Source: Bradyrhizobium pachyrhizi (GTDB lineage: Bacteria > Pseudomonadota > Alphaproteobacteria > Rhizobiales > Xanthobacteraceae). Taken from it: a stretch of DNA of 64,000 nt. Below, in pieces: positions 26,296 to 35,904 of the stretch. Under the pieces are notes generated by a model. That model had not been told where the DNA came from. It did no database searches and was given only the letters and a program-made list of their open reading frames with translations. The stretch is taken from assembly GCF_001189245.1 (NCBI RefSeq), contig NZ_LFIQ01000105.1:177620-241619 (forward strand), written 5' to 3'. The first letter of the stretch is position 1, and each line of letters starts with the position of its first letter. A program made the translations under genes and the position numbers.

Positions 26296-28083
26296 TCAGG
26301 CCGGCAACAATGTGCCGGATCGTGATGCGCTCGGCACGTCATCGAGCGGAAGATCGAGCACCTCCTCGAACTCGACGATGTTGTCGATCTCCGTTCCCAT
26401 GGCGATATTGGTCACGCGCTCGAGAATGAACTCCACCACCACCGGCACGCGATGCTTCGCCATCAGCGCGCGTGCTGTCGCGAAAGCCGCCTGCGCGTCG
26501 TTCGGATCGGTGACCCGGATCGCCTTGCAGCCCAGTCCTTCCGCGACGGTCACGTGGTCGACGCCGTAAACGCCGATCTCGGGCGCGTTGATGTTCTCGA
26601 ACGAGAGCTGGACGTGATAGTCCATGTCGAAGCCGCGCTGCGCCTGCCGGATCAGCCCGAGATATGAATTGTTCACGACGACGTGGATGTACGGCAGATT
26701 GAACTGGGCCCCTACAGCAAGTTCCTCGATCAGGAACTGGAAGTCGTAGTCACCCGACAGCGCGACAATTTCGCGGTCGGGATCGGCGGCGCGCACACCG
26801 AGCGCGGCCGGCAGCGTCCAGCCGAGAGGGCCGGCTTGGCCAGCGTTGATCCAGTTGCGTGGATTGTAGACATTGAGGAACTGCGCGCCCGCGATCTGCG
26901 ACAATCCGATCACGGTCACGTAGCAGGTGTCGCGGCCAAAGGCCTTGTTCATTTCCTCGTAGACGCGCTGGGGCTTGATCGGGATGTTATCGAAGTGGCT
27001 CTTGCGCAGCATCGAACGCTTGCGGTCGCGACAGGCGGCGGGCCAGGCTTGCCGATCGCGTAGCCTCCCGGACCTCCGCCACTCCCTGGCGACGCTCACG
27101 AACATTTCCAGCGCAGCCTTGGCGTCCGAGACGATACCGAGGTCCGGATTGAAGACCCGTCCGATCTGCGTCGGCTCGATGTCGACATGGACGAATTTGC
27201 GGCCCTTCGTGTAGGTCTCGATTGAGCCGGTATGCCGGTTGGCCCAGCGATTTCCGATGCCGAGCACGAAATCGGATTCGAGCATCGTGGCGTTGGCGTA
27301 GCGATGGCTGGTCTGCAAGCCGACCATGCCTGCCATCAGCGCATGATCGTCAGGAATAGCGCCCCACGCCATCAGCGTCGGAACCACCGGAACGTTGACC
27401 GCTTCGGCGAAGGCGACCAGCAGCTCGGATGCATCGGCGTTGATCACGCCGCCGCCGGCCACAATCAGCGGCCGCTCCGCGGCGTTCAGCATCTCGAGCG
27501 CCTTCTCGATCTGCTTGCGCGTCGCCGTCGGCTTGTAGACCGGCAGCGGTGAATAGGTCTCGTCATCGAACTCGATCTCGGCCAGTTGCACATCGAGCGG
27601 AAGATCGATCAGCACCGGTCCCGGCCGTCCCGACCGCATGACATGGAAGGCCTGGCTGAACACGCGCGGCACCAGCGCCGGCTCGCGCACGGTGACGGCC
27701 CATTTCGTCACCGGCTTTGCGATCGCCTCGATGTCGACGGCCTGGAAGTCCTCCTTGTAGAGCCGCGCCCGCGGCGCCTGACCGGTGATGCAGAGGATCG
27801 GAATCGAATCCGCGATCGCCGAATAGAGGCCGGTGATCATGTCGGTGCCGGCGGGACCCGATGTGCCGATGCAGACGCCGATATTGCCCGCCTTCGCCCT
27901 GGTATAGCCTTCCGCCATATGCGAGGCGCCTTCGACGTGCCGTGCCAGGATATGACTGATCGAGCCGTTGCGCTTCAGTGCGGAGTAAAGCGGATTGATC
28001 GCCGCGCCGGGAACGCCGAATGCGCACGTGATCCCTTCGCGTTGGAGAATGCGCACTGCTGCATCGACTGCTCGCATCTTCAT
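26296..28083 (-). CDS. gcl: Glyoxylate carboligase (tartronate-semialdehyde synthase)
   Basis: 595 residues. Condenses two glyoxylate to tartronate semialdehyde and CO2; ThDP- and FAD-dependent. The diagnostic feature is valine where other ThDP enzymes have the catalytic glutamate: V50 in [16 protein letters not shown] (V51 in E. coli Gcl). ThDP site [33 protein letters not shown] fits, with the aspartate of the GDYDF motif and the NN pair. First gene of gcl-hyi-glxR; the promoter region before it has IclR-box-like sequences. Confidence 0.94.
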   Translation of the reverse strand: MKMRAVDAAVRILQREGITCAFGVPGAAINPLYSALKRNGSISHILARHVEGASHMAEGYTRAKAGNIGVCIGTSGPAGTDMITGLYSAIADSIPILCITGQAPRARLYKEDFQAVDIEAIAKPVTKWAVTVREPALVPRVFSQAFHVMRSGRPGPVLIDLPLDVQLAEIEFDDETYSPLPVYKPTATRKQIEKALEMLNAAERPLIVAGGGVINADASELLVAFAEAVNVPVVPTLMAWGAIPDDHALMAGMVGLQTSHRYANATMLESDFVLGIGNRWANRHTGSIETYTKGRKFVHVDIEPTQIGRVFNPDLGIVSDAKAALEMFVSVAREWRRSGRLRDRQAWPAACRDRKRSMLRKSHFDNIPIKPQRVYEEMNKAFGRDTCYVTVIGLSQIAGAQFLNVYNPRNWINAGQAGPLGWTLPAALGVRAADPDREIVALSGDYDFQFLIEELAVGAQFNLPYIHVVVNNSYLGLIRQAQRGFDMDYHVQLSFENINAPEIGVYGVDHVTVAEGLGCKAIRVTDPNDAQAAFATARALMAKHRVPVVVEFILERVTNIAMGTEIDNIVEFEEVLDLPLDDVPSASRSGTLLPA

Positions 28084-28161
28084 GTGATGATCCCGCTTCG
28101 CTATGAGTTGGCCTGAGCAGGATCATCAGGCCCGCGAGCATCGATCTCAACGCAATCGATT

Positions 28162-28238
28162 GGAATTTCCGCGCTGTGGCAACGCTCGCGATTTCTTGCG
28201 CGTCTTCAAACGATTAGCGTCAGCGTAGAAATGGAAAT
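28162..28238. promoter_or_regulatory. Candidate IclR-family operators in front of gcl
   Basis: The 181-base gap between gcl and the IclR gene holds a perfect palindrome GGAATTTCC (28162-28170, within TTGGAATTTCC) and a TGGAAAT element (28232-28238). IclR-family boxes known from E. coli contain TGGAAAT/ATTTCCA halves, so these are fair candidates. They are 79-155 bases upstream of the gcl start. Confidence 0.4.
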
Positions 28239-28264
28239 TGTTGCGGACGGAATTGCAGCCAGCC

Positions 28265-29113
28265 TTACGCCTGCGCTTGCTGCGTGCGGTTTCCACGAAG
28301 TTCGGCCGTGAGTTCGGCTGCGATCCGGTGCACGATCGTACCGATCTCGGGCAAGCGTTCGTTCGTCAGCCTGTCCGCCATGCCGGATACCGAGATTGCG
28401 GCATATGGCTCGTTGCAATCGTTGAAGACGACGGCGGCCACGCAACGCAGGCCGAGGCGCGCCTCTTCATCATCCACCGCATAACCCAGACGCCGCACGT
28501 TCTCCAATTCCTTGAACAGCTCGCCGGGCCGCACGATCGATTTTTCCGTCAGCCGCGGCATGCCCTGACGACGAATGATCGCATTGACGTCGGCGTCGGA
28601 ATAGGTAGCCAGCACCGCCTTCCCCACTCCGGAGGCGATCATTGCGACGCGCCCGCCGACCTTGGTCAGCGAGCGCATGATCTCCCGGCTTTCAATGCGG
28701 GACACGACGATGATGGATTCGTCATCGACCACCGCAAGATTGGCCGTTTCCCGGGTCTGGTCGCGCAGCTTGCGCAGATAAGGCAGCGCCTGCGCAGCAA
28801 AATTCCGACGGCGCACAAAGGTCGAGCCGACCACGAAGCTTTGCGCGCCGATGTGCCACTTGGATTCGTCGCGGTCGAACTGAACGAACCTGCGGTTCTC
28901 GAGCGTGGTCAGCAGCCGATGTACGGTCGAGGGCGACAGGCCGGTGCGGATCGCCAGATCGGTCAGCCGATAGCCTTCATCATCCTCTGCAAGTGTCTCC
29001 AGGATTTGCATGGCGCGATCAACGGACTGAACGCCGCCGTCGCGCGCGTCCGGCTCCGGCTGCGCGCGAAGATCGGGATCGGACGGCTTGCGTCGGATCG
29101 GCTCTCTTTTCAT
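28265..29113 (-). CDS. IclR family transcriptional regulator
   Basis: 282 residues from ATG 29113 (a GTG directly before it is also possible). Residues about 29-95: winged helix (SVDRAMQILETLAEDDEGYRLTD; GLSPSTVHRLLTTLENRRFV). Residues about 105-275: IclR effector domain (LRKLRDQTRETANLAVVDDESIIVVSRIES; GRVAMIASGVGKAVLATY). Such regulators in glyoxylate and oxalate regions (AllR-like) respond to glyoxylate or related acids; the ligand here is inferred from gcl-hyi-glxR next to it. It lies between the leftward and the rightward gene sets and could serve both. Confidence 0.9.
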   Translation of the reverse strand: MKREPIRRKPSDPDLRAQPEPDARDGGVQSVDRAMQILETLAEDDEGYRLTDLAIRTGLSPSTVHRLLTTLENRRFVQFDRDESKWHIGAQSFVVGSTFVRRRNFAAQALPYLRKLRDQTRETANLAVVDDESIIVVSRIESREIMRSLTKVGGRVAMIASGVGKAVLATYSDADVNAIIRRQGMPRLTEKSIVRPGELFKELENVRRLGYAVDDEEARLGLRCVAAVVFNDCNEPYAAISVSGMADRLTNERLPEIGTIVHRIAAELTAELRGNRTQQAQA

Positions 29114-29184
29114 CACGACCTGCCCCTAACCGGTTGCGGTTCAGAACGAAATTGCTCGTCGAGAACGAGCGCCATAATTGGCAT

Positions 29185-29204
29185 ATGGCATACCAAAATG
29201 CCAT
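29185..29204. promoter_or_regulatory. Perfect inverted repeat upstream of the IclR gene
   Basis: ATGGCAT (29185-29191), spacer ACCAAA, ATGCCAT (29198-29204). A further GGCAT half (29180-29184) overlaps its left edge. It is 72 bases upstream of the regulator start and about 150 bases upstream of the divergent CBS gene, the position expected for an autoregulatory operator serving both directions. Confidence 0.45.
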
Positions 29205-29352
29205 GAAGTCAAGGTGCCAGCACTCGCGAATAGGTCAGTATTTTTGCCATTCTTCCTAGCAAATGGCTCGATTCTTTTGTTTGACATCTGGGATAATGTA
29301 TACCACGATCCATTTCACAGCGACCCAGTCAAGCAACCGGGAGGACGATGCC

Positions 29353-29766
29353 ATGTACGTCGGGGACATCCTTCGCGCCAACAATGTGCACGTGGTGACG
29401 ATCGGCTCGAACGAAACCGTGAGCATTGCAGCGAACCTGATGTACGCGAGCAATGTCGGCGCCCTCGTGGTCAGGAACGCCTCGCGCAGCAAGGACGCCG
29501 CCGTGATCGGAATGTTCAGCGAGCGCGACGTCGTTGCTGTGATCGCCGAGCGCGGCACCAATGGTCTTGCGATGAAAGTCGCGCAGTTCATCTCGCCGCG
29601 GCCGCTGCTGTCCTGCAATTCGCAAGATGCGCTCACGGATGTCGAGCGCCTCATGGCCCGTCATGGGATCCGCTATGTCCCCGTCATCGACAACGGCCGG
29701 CTCGTCGGCGTCGTGAGCATGCGGGACATCACCCTTGCTTACGAGGAAGCCGCCTGCGCGGCCTGA
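29353..29766 (+). CDS. CBS-domain pair protein
   Basis: 137 residues from ATG 29353, GGGAGG 9 bases upstream. Two CBS motifs: about 6-60 (VHVVTIGSNETVSIAANLMYASNVGALVVR ... GMFSERDVV) and about 75-130 (ISPRPLLSCNSQDALTDVERLMARHGIRYVPVIDNGRLVGVVSMRDI). CBS pairs bind adenosine nucleotides or S-adenosylmethionine and act as regulatory modules. A stand-alone CBS protein; target unknown. First gene of the rightward set; 80 bases before the ketopantoate-reductase-like gene. Confidence 0.88.
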   Translation: MYVGDILRANNVHVVTIGSNETVSIAANLMYASNVGALVVRNASRSKDAAVIGMFSERDVVAVIAERGTNGLAMKVAQFISPRPLLSCNSQDALTDVERLMARHGIRYVPVIDNGRLVGVVSMRDITLAYEEAACAA

Positions 29767-29846
29767 CAGACTTACCCAAGGCCATTGCTGCTCGGTTCGA
29801 GCCGCTGCGGCTCCTGCTGTGTCCCCACTTTGCTTGCGAGGATCTG

Positions 29847-30866
29847 ATGAGAATCTGCATCTACGGCGCCGGTGCGATCGGCGGCTATCTCGGTGTCGAA
29901 TTTATGCGCGCTGGTGCCGATGTCAGCCTGGTCGCGCGGGGTGCGCATCTCGCCGCAATGCGGCAGAACGGCCTGAAGCTCCTGATCGGCGACGAGGAGC
30001 GTGTCGTGCATCCTCGCTGTACCGATAACGCCGCCGAACTCGGCGAGCAGGATTACGTCATCATCTGCCTCAAGGCGCATTCGATCACCGGGGTCATCGA
30101 GCCGATGCGGCCGCTGCTCGGCGATCGGACCCGCATCGTCACCGCCGTTAACGGCATTCCCTATTGGTATTTCCACAAGCACGGCGGACGGCACGAAGGA
30201 TCGACGCTCGAGAGCATCGATCCTGGCGGTCGGCAGTGGAACGAGCTGGGCCCCGAACGCGCAATCGGCTGCGTGGTGTACCCCGCCACCGAAATCGAGG
30301 CGCCCGGCGTGATCCGCCATGTCTACGGAAACAACTTTCCGCTGGGCGAGCCCTCCGGCGAGATCACATCCGACGTCCAGAAACTTTCCGAGCTGTTCGT
30401 GGCCGCGGGCATGAAAGCGCCGGTCCTCGACCGCATTCGCGACGAGATTTGGCTCAAGCTGTGGGGCAACGTCTGTTTCAACCCGATCAGCGCCCTCACC
30501 CACGCGACCCTCGACGTGATCTGCAGCAATCCCGGCACGCGCGCGCTGTCACGGGCGATCATGCTGGAGGCCCAGGCGATCGCGGAAAGCCTCGGCGTCA
30601 AGTTCCGCGTCGATGTCGAACGCCGCATCGAAGGTGCGCGCAAGGTTGGCGCACACAAGACCTCGATGCTGCAGGATCTCGAGCGCGGACGTCCGGTCGA
30701 GATCGATCCGTTGATCACCGTGGTGCAGGAGATGGGCCGGATGACTGATATCGCGACGCCCGCCCTCGATGCGGTGCTGGCGCTGGTCGCGCAGCGCACC
30801 AGGCTGGCCGGCCTCTATGACGGGGCGGCCGGCGCCGCAGCAGCAGAAACGCTGGCGGTGGCGTGA
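29847..30866 (+). CDS. 2-dehydropantoate 2-reductase family protein
   Basis: 339 residues from ATG 29847 (GAGG upstream). PanE/ApbA family: NADP-binding MRICIYGAGAIGGYLGVEF, then the catalytic-lysine region DEIWLKLWGNVCFNPISALTHATLD and the C-terminal HKTSMLQDLERGRPVEIDP. Members outside pantothenate synthesis reduce other 2-oxo acids, and the catabolic setting here argues for that; the true substrate is open. Ends in a GTGA overlap with the hydrolase gene. Confidence 0.85.
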   Translation: MRICIYGAGAIGGYLGVEFMRAGADVSLVARGAHLAAMRQNGLKLLIGDEERVVHPRCTDNAAELGEQDYVIICLKAHSITGVIEPMRPLLGDRTRIVTAVNGIPYWYFHKHGGRHEGSTLESIDPGGRQWNELGPERAIGCVVYPATEIEAPGVIRHVYGNNFPLGEPSGEITSDVQKLSELFVAAGMKAPVLDRIRDEIWLKLWGNVCFNPISALTHATLDVICSNPGTRALSRAIMLEAQAIAESLGVKFRVDVERRIEGARKVGAHKTSMLQDLERGRPVEIDPLITVVQEMGRMTDIATPALDAVLALVAQRTRLAGLYDGAAGAAAAETLAVA

Positions 30867-31654
30867 TCCCGATGGCCAATGTTACGCGCTGGGTCCGCTT
30901 CCGCCACCATGCCGAAATCGGCTTCGGGCAACTCACCCCGTCCGGCATCTCCGTGCACGACGGGGACATGTTCGGCGACCCGCGACCGACTGGACAAACG
31001 CTGGCGCTGGATAACGTCGAGCTGCTGGCCCCCACGCAACCGAGCAAGGTCATCGCGCTTTGGAACAATTTTCACGCGCTTGCGGAGAAGCTGAAATCAC
31101 CTGAGCCCGCCGAACCGCTGTACCTGTTGAAGGCGCCGACCAGCGTCACCGCGCCTGGTGCCGTCATCAGGCGTCCCTTGGGCTATGATGGCAAGACGAC
31201 CTACGAAGGTGAACTCGGCATCGTCATCGGCAAAAGCTGCACGGCGGTCGCCCCCGAACACGCCGACGCCTTCATCTTCGGTTACACCTGCACCAACGAC
31301 GTCACCGCCGCGGACATCCTCAATCGCGACCCGACCTTCCCGCAATGGGCGCGGGCCAAGGGCTTCGATGGATATGGCCCCTTCGGCCCCGTGATTGCGT
31401 CAGGCCTCGACCCCGCACGCCTTATGGTGCGCACCATCCTGAACGGCGTCGAGCGCCAGAACTACCCGATCGCGGACATGATCTTCAGCGCACAGACGCT
31501 GGTCAGCAAGATCTCGCACGACATGACGCTGTTGCCGGGCGACCTGATCTGCTGCGGAACGTCGATTGGCGTCGGGGTCATGAAGGAGCCCGTCAACACG
31601 GTCACCGTCGCGATCGACGGAATCGGCGAGTTGACCAACGAATTCCGTCAGTAG
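30863..31654 (+). CDS. Fumarylacetoacetate hydrolase family protein
   Basis: 263 residues from GTG 30863, which overlaps the previous stop; ATG 30872 is an equally good start (260 residues). FAH fold: IALWNNFHALAEKLKSPEPAEPLYLLKAPTS, metal ligands in YEGELGIVIGKSC (Glu, Glu) and GYTCTNDVTAADI (Asp), and the FDGYGPFGP and LLPGDLICCGTSIGVG motifs. Family members are hydrolases or decarboxylases of 2-keto acids and acylpyruvates. Substrate unknown. Confidence 0.88.
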   Translation: MIPMANVTRWVRFRHHAEIGFGQLTPSGISVHDGDMFGDPRPTGQTLALDNVELLAPTQPSKVIALWNNFHALAEKLKSPEPAEPLYLLKAPTSVTAPGAVIRRPLGYDGKTTYEGELGIVIGKSCTAVAPEHADAFIFGYTCTNDVTAADILNRDPTFPQWARAKGFDGYGPFGPVIASGLDPARLMVRTILNGVERQNYPIADMIFSAQTLVSKISHDMTLLPGDLICCGTSIGVGVMKEPVNTVTVAIDGIGELTNEFRQ

Positions 31655-31684
31655 GCTGCGGCGGGACGATAACCCGACGCAGCC
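31654..31684 (+). terminator. Large hairpin after the FAH-family gene
   Basis: Arms GGCTGCG and CGCAGCC (31654-31660, 31678-31684) enclose CGGG/CCCG around an ACGATAA loop, with one G-A mismatch: 11 pairs. Begins on the last base of the stop codon and lies 36 bases before the transporter gene. No T-tract follows, so it may be an intercistronic stem (attenuator or RNA-stability element) rather than a full terminator. Confidence 0.45.
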
Positions 31685-31719
31685 GGCCCAAACGACGATT
31701 ATCTGCTTTAGGAGCGTAC

Positions 31720-33078
31720 ATGATCTCCACGAATCCGGCATCAGCGCCCGGCGGCTTCCGCTGGCTGCAACTGGCGATCGGAATTGTCTGCATGGCGATG
31801 ATCGCCAATCTGCAATATGGCTGGACGCTGTTCGTTGATCCGATCGACGCGAAGTTTCACTGGGGTCGTCCAGCCATCCAGCTCGCCTTCACGATTTTCG
31901 TGATGACGGAGACATGGCTTGTGCCGGTGGAGGCCTGGTTCGTGGACAAATACGGCCCCCGCATTGTCATCATGTTCGGCGGCCTGATGATCGGGTTGGC
32001 CTGGGTCTTGAACTCATACGCCTCCTCTCTCGTCACACTTTATGCGGCAGCTGTCGTCGCGGGCATTGGCGCCGGCGCCGTCTACGGCACTTGCGTCGGC
32101 AATGCGTTGAAATGGTTTCCGGACCGGCGCGGCCTGGCCGCAGGAGCAACCGCCGCCGGGTTTGGCGCCGGTGCGGCCCTCACCGTCGTACCGATTGCCA
32201 ACATGATTGCCGCCGGCGGCTACCAGAGCACCTTCCTGACCTTCGGGATCGGACAAGGCCTCATCGTCATCCTGCTGGCCTGGTTCGTCCGGCCACCGCA
32301 TGGCGTCGAAGCCCCCAGGAAAAAGCGTCTCAATCTGCCTCAGAGTGCGATCGACTACACTCCGCCCCAGGTGTTGCGCACCCCGATCTTCTGGGTCATG
32401 TACCTGGTGTTCGTCATGGTGGCTTCGGGCGGGTTGATGACCGCCGCGCAAATCGGGCCGATCGCCCATGACTTCAAGATCGCGGACACGCCGGTCACCC
32501 TGGCGGGCTTCCAGATGGCGGCGCTGACCTTTGCCATCTCGCTCGATCGCGTCTTCGATGGTTTCGGCCGTCCGCTCTTTGGCTGGGTGTCCGATAACAT
32601 CGGCCGCGAGCACACGATGTTCATCGCGTTCGCGACTGCGGCGCTGATGTTGCTGACGCTGTCCACCTACGGTCACATTCCGGTTGTCTTCGTGCTGGCC
32701 ACGGCGATCTATTTTGGCGTCTTCGGCGAAATCTACAGCCTGTTTCCGGCGACGTCGGGCGACACATTCGGCGCCAAATACGCAACCACCAATAACGGCA
32801 TGCTCTACACGGCGAAGGGCACGGCGGCGCTGCTCGTGCCGCTCGCGAGCATCATCTCTTCCCAGCTCGGCTGGCAGGCCGTGTTCATCGTCGCGGTCGC
32901 GCTCAATGCCACCGCTGCCCTCACCGCGTTGTTTCTGATCAAGCCTATGCGGCGCGCGTTCATTCTCGGCAGTGAAGCGACGGCAAGCGCCGCAATCGCT
33001 CGCGCAAAGGTCTTTCCCGGTGAAGGCGGTCGACTGGAGGCACCCGTGTCTTACGACCGTCTCGAGAAGGCGCCATAA
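31720..33078 (+). CDS. oxlT: Oxalate/formate antiporter-type MFS transporter
   Basis: 452 residues from ATG 31720 (GGAG 5 bases upstream). Twelve membrane helices. Resembles OxlT-family transporters: LQYGWTLFVDPIDAKFHWGRPAIQLAFTIFVMTETWLVPVEAWFVDKYG-type N-terminus, GIGAGAVYGTCVGNALKWFPDRRGLAAG, and DRVFDGFGRPLFGWVSDNIGRE. Likely imports oxalate or another small dicarboxylate. It stands between a possible 2-oxo acid module and glycerate kinase, which fits uptake of a glyoxylate/oxalate-type carbon source; substrate not proven. Confidence 0.82.
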   Translation: MISTNPASAPGGFRWLQLAIGIVCMAMIANLQYGWTLFVDPIDAKFHWGRPAIQLAFTIFVMTETWLVPVEAWFVDKYGPRIVIMFGGLMIGLAWVLNSYASSLVTLYAAAVVAGIGAGAVYGTCVGNALKWFPDRRGLAAGATAAGFGAGAALTVVPIANMIAAGGYQSTFLTFGIGQGLIVILLAWFVRPPHGVEAPRKKRLNLPQSAIDYTPPQVLRTPIFWVMYLVFVMVASGGLMTAAQIGPIAHDFKIADTPVTLAGFQMAALTFAISLDRVFDGFGRPLFGWVSDNIGREHTMFIAFATAALMLLTLSTYGHIPVVFVLATAIYFGVFGEIYSLFPATSGDTFGAKYATTNNGMLYTAKGTAALLVPLASIISSQLGWQAVFIVAVALNATAALTALFLIKPMRRAFILGSEATASAAIARAKVFPGEGGRLEAPVSYDRLEKAP

Positions 33079-33108
33079 CAAGAGACCCATCGGCCGGAGC
33101 GCAAGCGA

Positions 33109-34404
33109 TTGAGCGACGAATGGACGGATGTGCGGGCTCGGACCGCCCTGCGGCGAATCTTCGGCGCCGCCATCGCGAGCGCCGATCCAAGGATCACGAT
33201 TGCCGACGCCCTGCCGGCAAAGCCGAAGGGCAGATGCATCGTTGTCGGCGCGGGTAAGGCGTCGGCGGCAATGGCGGCGGGCCTCGAGGCGGCATGGCCT
33301 GACGTCGAGCTTTCAGGTGTCGTCGTCACGCGCCACGGCCATTCGGTTCCAGCCGGCCGTATCGAAGTGCTCGAAGCGTCTCACCCCGTGCCGGATGACA
33401 CGAGCAAGGCCGCGGCCCTTCGCATGCTGCACGCCGTCGAGGGGCTTTCAGCAGACGATCTCGTCATCGCCCTTATGTCCGGCGGTGGCTCGGCGCTGAT
33501 GACCCTTCCGGCATCTCCGATGACTCTCGCCGACAAACAGGCGGTCAACCGGGCACTCCTTGCAAGCGGCGCGACGATTGCCGAGATGAACGTCGTCCGC
33601 AAACATCTGTCGGCGATCAAGGGCGGTCGGCTGGCGCTGGCCGCCCGCCCGGCCCGCGTCACGACCCTCGTGATCTCAGACATTCCCGGCGACGATCCCG
33701 CGGCGATTGCCTCCGGTCCCTCGCTGCCGGACAGCAGCACAAAAGCCGATGCGCTGGAGATCGTAGGCCGGTTTGCCATCGACTTGCCGGAAGCGGCGCG
33801 GCTTGTGCTTGAACAAGCTGACGAGACACCCAAGCCCGGCGAGATCGATGCTGATGTCCGCATCCTTGCCGCTCCATTCCATGCGCTTGACGCTGCGGCC
33901 AACGCCGCCCTGGACGAAGGCCTGACGCCGATCATTCTTGGAGACGCGATCGAGGGCGAGGCACGGGAACTCGGAACCGTGATGGCCGGCATCGCCCGGT
34001 CGGTCGCGTGGCATGCACAGCCAGGCCCTGCCCCCGCGGTGCTGCTGTCGGGAGGCGAGACGACGGTTACGATCGGACGCGGCCCGGCGGGCCGCGGCGG
34101 CCGCAACACCGAGTTTTTGCTTGGTCTTGTCATAGCCCTATCAGGTACGTGCGATATCTGGGCCATTGCGGGCGACAGCGATGGAATTGATGGAACGGAA
34201 GATGCGGCTGGCGCTTTGATCGGTCCGGATACGCTGCGGCGGGCCGCCGCGAATCTGCTTGACGCACGGGCGCACCTGGCTGCCCATGACAGCTATACGT
34301 TCTTCGACCGCCTTGGAGACCTCGTGCGCACCGGGCCGACGCTTACGAACGTCAATGATATCCGTGCCGTGCTGATCGCAGCCGGCCAGCCACCGACGAG
34401 GTGA
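33109..34404 (+). CDS. ttuD: Glycerate 2-kinase (MOFRL family)
   Basis: 431 residues from a TTG start at 33109 (GGAGCG upstream). Phosphorylates D-glycerate to 2-phosphoglycerate. GckA/TtuD type: VVGAGKASAAMAAGLE, ALMSGGGSALMTLP, NVVRKHLSAIKGGRLA, VISDIPGDDPAAIASGP and the C-terminal MOFRL domain with LLSGGETTVTI, GRGGRNTEFLLGL and GDSDGIDGTEDAAGA. Uses the glycerate made by GlxR. Only 3 bases before pyruvate kinase. Confidence 0.92.
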   Translation: MSDEWTDVRARTALRRIFGAAIASADPRITIADALPAKPKGRCIVVGAGKASAAMAAGLEAAWPDVELSGVVVTRHGHSVPAGRIEVLEASHPVPDDTSKAAALRMLHAVEGLSADDLVIALMSGGGSALMTLPASPMTLADKQAVNRALLASGATIAEMNVVRKHLSAIKGGRLALAARPARVTTLVISDIPGDDPAAIASGPSLPDSSTKADALEIVGRFAIDLPEAARLVLEQADETPKPGEIDADVRILAAPFHALDAAANAALDEGLTPIILGDAIEGEARELGTVMAGIARSVAWHAQPGPAPAVLLSGGETTVTIGRGPAGRGGRNTEFLLGLVIALSGTCDIWAIAGDSDGIDGTEDAAGALIGPDTLRRAAANLLDARAHLAAHDSYTFFDRLGDLVRTGPTLTNVNDIRAVLIAAGQPPTR

Positions 34405-34407
34405 TCC

Positions 34408-35823
34408 ATGCGTCGTCATCGACGAGCCAAGATCGTTGCAACCGTTGGTCCAGCGAGCAGTTCCCCCGAGATGCTCGAGGCGCTGCTGCTGGCGGGCGTC
34501 GATACGTTCCGCCTGAACTTCAGTCACGGAACGCAGAGCGATCACGCACGCATTCACGCGGCGATCCGAAAGCTGGAACAGGACGTAGGCCGGCCGATCG
34601 GCATCCTGATGGACCTCCAGGGCCCGAAGATCCGCGTCGGCACCTTGCGCGATGGCAAGATCGCCGCAGTGGCCGGCGAGACCATTCGATTCGTCTTGTC
34701 CGGATCGGAAGGCGACCGAACCGCAATTCCGCTCCCGCATCGGGAGATCTTTGCCGCCGTTGCCCCCGGCCATGACCTTCTGATCGACGACGGCAGGGTC
34801 CGCGTTCGCGTTACCGGGCTCGGTGACGATTTCATCGAAGCCAAGGTGATCGTCGGTGGCACGATCTCGAATCACAAGGGCGTCAACCTGCCCGGGACGG
34901 TCCTCGATCTTTCACCGCTTACCGCGAAGGATCGCCTCGATCTGGAGTTCGGCCTGAAACTTGGCGTGGATTGGGTTGCCCTGTCGTTCGTGCAGAAGCC
35001 CTCGGATATCATCGAGGCGAGAGGCCTCATTGGCGACCGCGCCGGTCTGATGGCCAAGATCGAGAAGCCGGCAGCTCTCGAACGAATCGACGATATCATC
35101 CAGCTGTGCGACGCCATCATGGTTGCGCGGGGAGATCTCGGCGTCGAAATCCCGCATGAGGACGTGCCTGGGCGCCAGAAGGAGCTGGTGCGGGCCTGCC
35201 GTCTCGCGGTGAAGCCCGTGATCGTCGCCACGCAAATGCTGGACTCGATGGTCGCCGCCCCTACGCCGACGCGTGCGGAAGTCTCCGACGTTGCGACCGC
35301 CATCTATGATGGCGCAGACGCAGTGATGCTGTCGGCGGAGTCCGCGACAGGCCGATATCCGCGCGAAGCGGTCGAGATGATGGACCGCATCATCCGCAGC
35401 ACCGAACAACACAAGATGTACCGCTCGATCGTCGAGGCGACCCAGCCCGGCGAAGAGCAAACGCCACCGCATGCCGTGGCAACGGCGGCGGCCGATCTCG
35501 CCTCCGTCGTTCACGCCGCAGCCATTGTGGCCTATACGTCGAGCGGTACCACGGCGGCACGCGTCGCGCGCAAGCGGCCGAGCCGACCGATCCTCGCCAT
35601 CACCCCAAGCCGCGAAGTGTCCCGCCGCCTGTGCCTGCTTTGGGGCGCTCACAGCGTGCTTTCCGACGACGTTCAGAGCTATGAGGAGATGGTCGAGCGC
35701 GCAACTACATTCGCGCATGCAGAGCAGTTTGCATCAAGCCGCGATCTGCTGGTCGTGGTGGCCGGCATTCCCTTTGGACAAGCGGGAACAACCAACAATC
35801 TACGGGTCGTATCGCTCCCCTGA
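34408..35823 (+). CDS. pyk: Pyruvate kinase
   Basis: 471 residues. PEP + ADP -> pyruvate + ATP. Complete motif set: KIVATVGPASSS, FRLNFSHGTQSDH, MDLQGPKIRVG, catalytic lysine and metal glutamate in AKIEKPAALERID, MVARGDLGVEIP, PVIVATQMLDSM, and a C-terminal domain with TSSGTTAARVARKRPSRPI. Starts 3 bases after glycerate kinase, so it closes the glyoxylate-to-pyruvate route with enolase supplied from elsewhere. This may be a pathway-specific isozyme. Confidence 0.94.
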   Translation: MRRHRRAKIVATVGPASSSPEMLEALLLAGVDTFRLNFSHGTQSDHARIHAAIRKLEQDVGRPIGILMDLQGPKIRVGTLRDGKIAAVAGETIRFVLSGSEGDRTAIPLPHREIFAAVAPGHDLLIDDGRVRVRVTGLGDDFIEAKVIVGGTISNHKGVNLPGTVLDLSPLTAKDRLDLEFGLKLGVDWVALSFVQKPSDIIEARGLIGDRAGLMAKIEKPAALERIDDIIQLCDAIMVARGDLGVEIPHEDVPGRQKELVRACRLAVKPVIVATQMLDSMVAAPTPTRAEVSDVATAIYDGADAVMLSAESATGRYPREAVEMMDRIIRSTEQHKMYRSIVEATQPGEEQTPPHAVATAAADLASVVHAAAIVAYTSSGTTAARVARKRPSRPILAITPSREVSRRLCLLWGAHSVLSDDVQSYEEMVERATTFAHAEQFASSRDLLVVVAGIPFGQAGTTNNLRVVSLP

Positions 35824-35904
35824 GAGAACCGTCGGCCCGGGCGATTGCATCATTGGCGCACCGTGGGGCAAGATGAACGCAACGGTCGCGCGCCTCCCGA
35901 TCGC

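Noticed and set aside
28206..28445. Small leftward frame overlapping the end of the IclR gene
   Set aside because: Lies in a different frame within the regulator gene and has a shadow-like, Arg-rich composition.
29178..29846. Long upstream extension of the 2-dehydropantoate reductase frame
   Set aside because: Runs through the CBS gene in another frame; the Rossmann N-terminus MRICIYGAGAIGG starts at 29847 with its own GAGG.
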